Positions 63,625-64,000 of a stretch of 64,000 nt of DNA are shown one piece after another. The DNA is taken from the NCBI GenBank assembly GCA_963753545.1, contig CAVWCQ010000001.1, positions 186,001 through 250,000 of the forward strand, in the 5' to 3' direction. A model generated the notes under the pieces. That model saw only the letters and a list, made by a program, of their open reading frames with translations, was not told where the DNA came from and made no database searches. This DNA comes from CAVWCQ01 sp963753545. Its GTDB lineage: Bacteria > Chloroflexota > Anaerolineae > Aggregatilineales > Aggregatilineaceae. Positions within the stretch are counted from its first letter, which is position 1; each line of letters begins with the position of its first letter. The translations under genes were made by a program, and so were the position numbers.

Positions 63625-64000
63625 AGCGCACCCTCCTGGTAAATCTGATCGATGACCGCTTCAATGGGCGGGTCTTCCACGACGAGATCAGCAACCGGAA
63701 GTGTACTGAGCAATTGCGAGGTGAGCATCGGCGTGTCGCCGCGCCCGGCGCGCAGTGTCAGCCGCCCGTTTTCCTGCTCGATCACACTGAGACCGTCTGG
63801 CAGGATGTGATGCCCGTTACTGTGTTCCTGGTCTCAATGTCAGCCGGATCAGCTTAAACGGAGCCAGACGTTCTACCAGCCCGCCAGCGGCCCATCGTAG
63901 AGCAGTGCGCCGTGGTGGATCAGGATAATGCGCGGGCAGAGTTCCACCACATCGGCCATGTAGTGACTGGTCAGAATAATGGTTGCGCCGGTGCGGCGGT
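63621..64000 (-). CDS. ABC-2 exporter ATPase, C-terminal part only, frameshifted
   Basis: The 5' part lies beyond the window end. The visible part starts after Walker B: RTGATIILTSHYMADVVELCPR contains the switch His (TSH), then ILIHHGALLYDGPL. Near 63880 the frame shifts to GLVERLAPFKLIRLTL, and near 63830 to HILPDGLSVIEQENGRLTL, ending IDQIYQEGAL at 63621. The end region (VADLVVEDPPIEAVIDQIY) is typical of these ATPases. Confidence 0.82.

Overview
The window looks like chromosomal DNA of a heterotrophic member of the Chloroflexota, probably Anaerolineae-like. This is inferred from gene content: Pro/Thr-rich LysM and lipoproteins, BTAD regulators, paired type I sugar importers, a class III PHA synthase, a carotenoid cyclase and a Na+-translocating decarboxylase. 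No rRNA, tRNA or CRISPR locus is visible. About a dozen and a half genes carry one or more single-base frameshifts inside otherwise well conserved domains. Most are probably base-calling or assembly indels, so these genes are annotated over their restored span and the break is stated.

Layout. 1-10.1 kb: argG (partial), then a lycopene cyclase and GH13 amylase pair, a LysM secreted protein with DUF192, a single-domain response regulator, a lipoprotein and a Crp-type regulator. 10.3-13.9 kb: a Na+-pumping methylmalonyl-CoA decarboxylase operon (alpha, gamma, biotin carrier, beta). 15.7-33.8 kb: one long minus-strand series headed by a BTAD regulator. It continues with two PhaE-like coiled-coil proteins, PHA synthase, KAS III, FabG-type reductase, acyl-CoA ligase, a restriction-modification pair that looks inserted, alpha/beta hydrolase, a second KAS III, a second acyl-CoA ligase, and a branched-chain-type ABC importer (SBP, two ATPases, two permeases). 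An array of seven 46-bp repeats and an IS200/IS605-like remnant separate the SBP from the ATPases. The simplest reading is uptake and CoA activation of a carboxylic acid feeding PHA or a related acyl product.

35.2-41.7 kb: a glycoside phosphorylase operon (GH94-like, cupin, GH161-like) behind a promoter with a perfect CebR-type operator. 41.7-44.6 kb: two beta-propeller proteins and a NarL-type regulator. 44.7-55.1 kb: a xylose-type locus. On the minus strand lie a fused tandem sugar-binding protein, a two-domain ATPase, a permease, a highly unusual ABC ATPase-GAF-histidine kinase-pseudoreceiver fusion, and xylulokinase. A ROK repressor is divergent. The divergent promoters carry two matching 25-bp inverted repeats over their -10 regions. 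55.3-64 kb: a response regulator, a DEAD-box helicase, a second sugar cluster (PfkB kinase, DhnA-type class I aldolase, xylose isomerase), a GNAT acetyltransferase, a YbaK-type deacylase and an ABC-2 exporter truncated by the window end.

The strongest candidates for new biology are the transporter-ATPase/histidine-kinase fusion inside the xylose operon, the fused double binding protein at its head, the 25-bp operator pair, and the importer-to-PHA supercluster.
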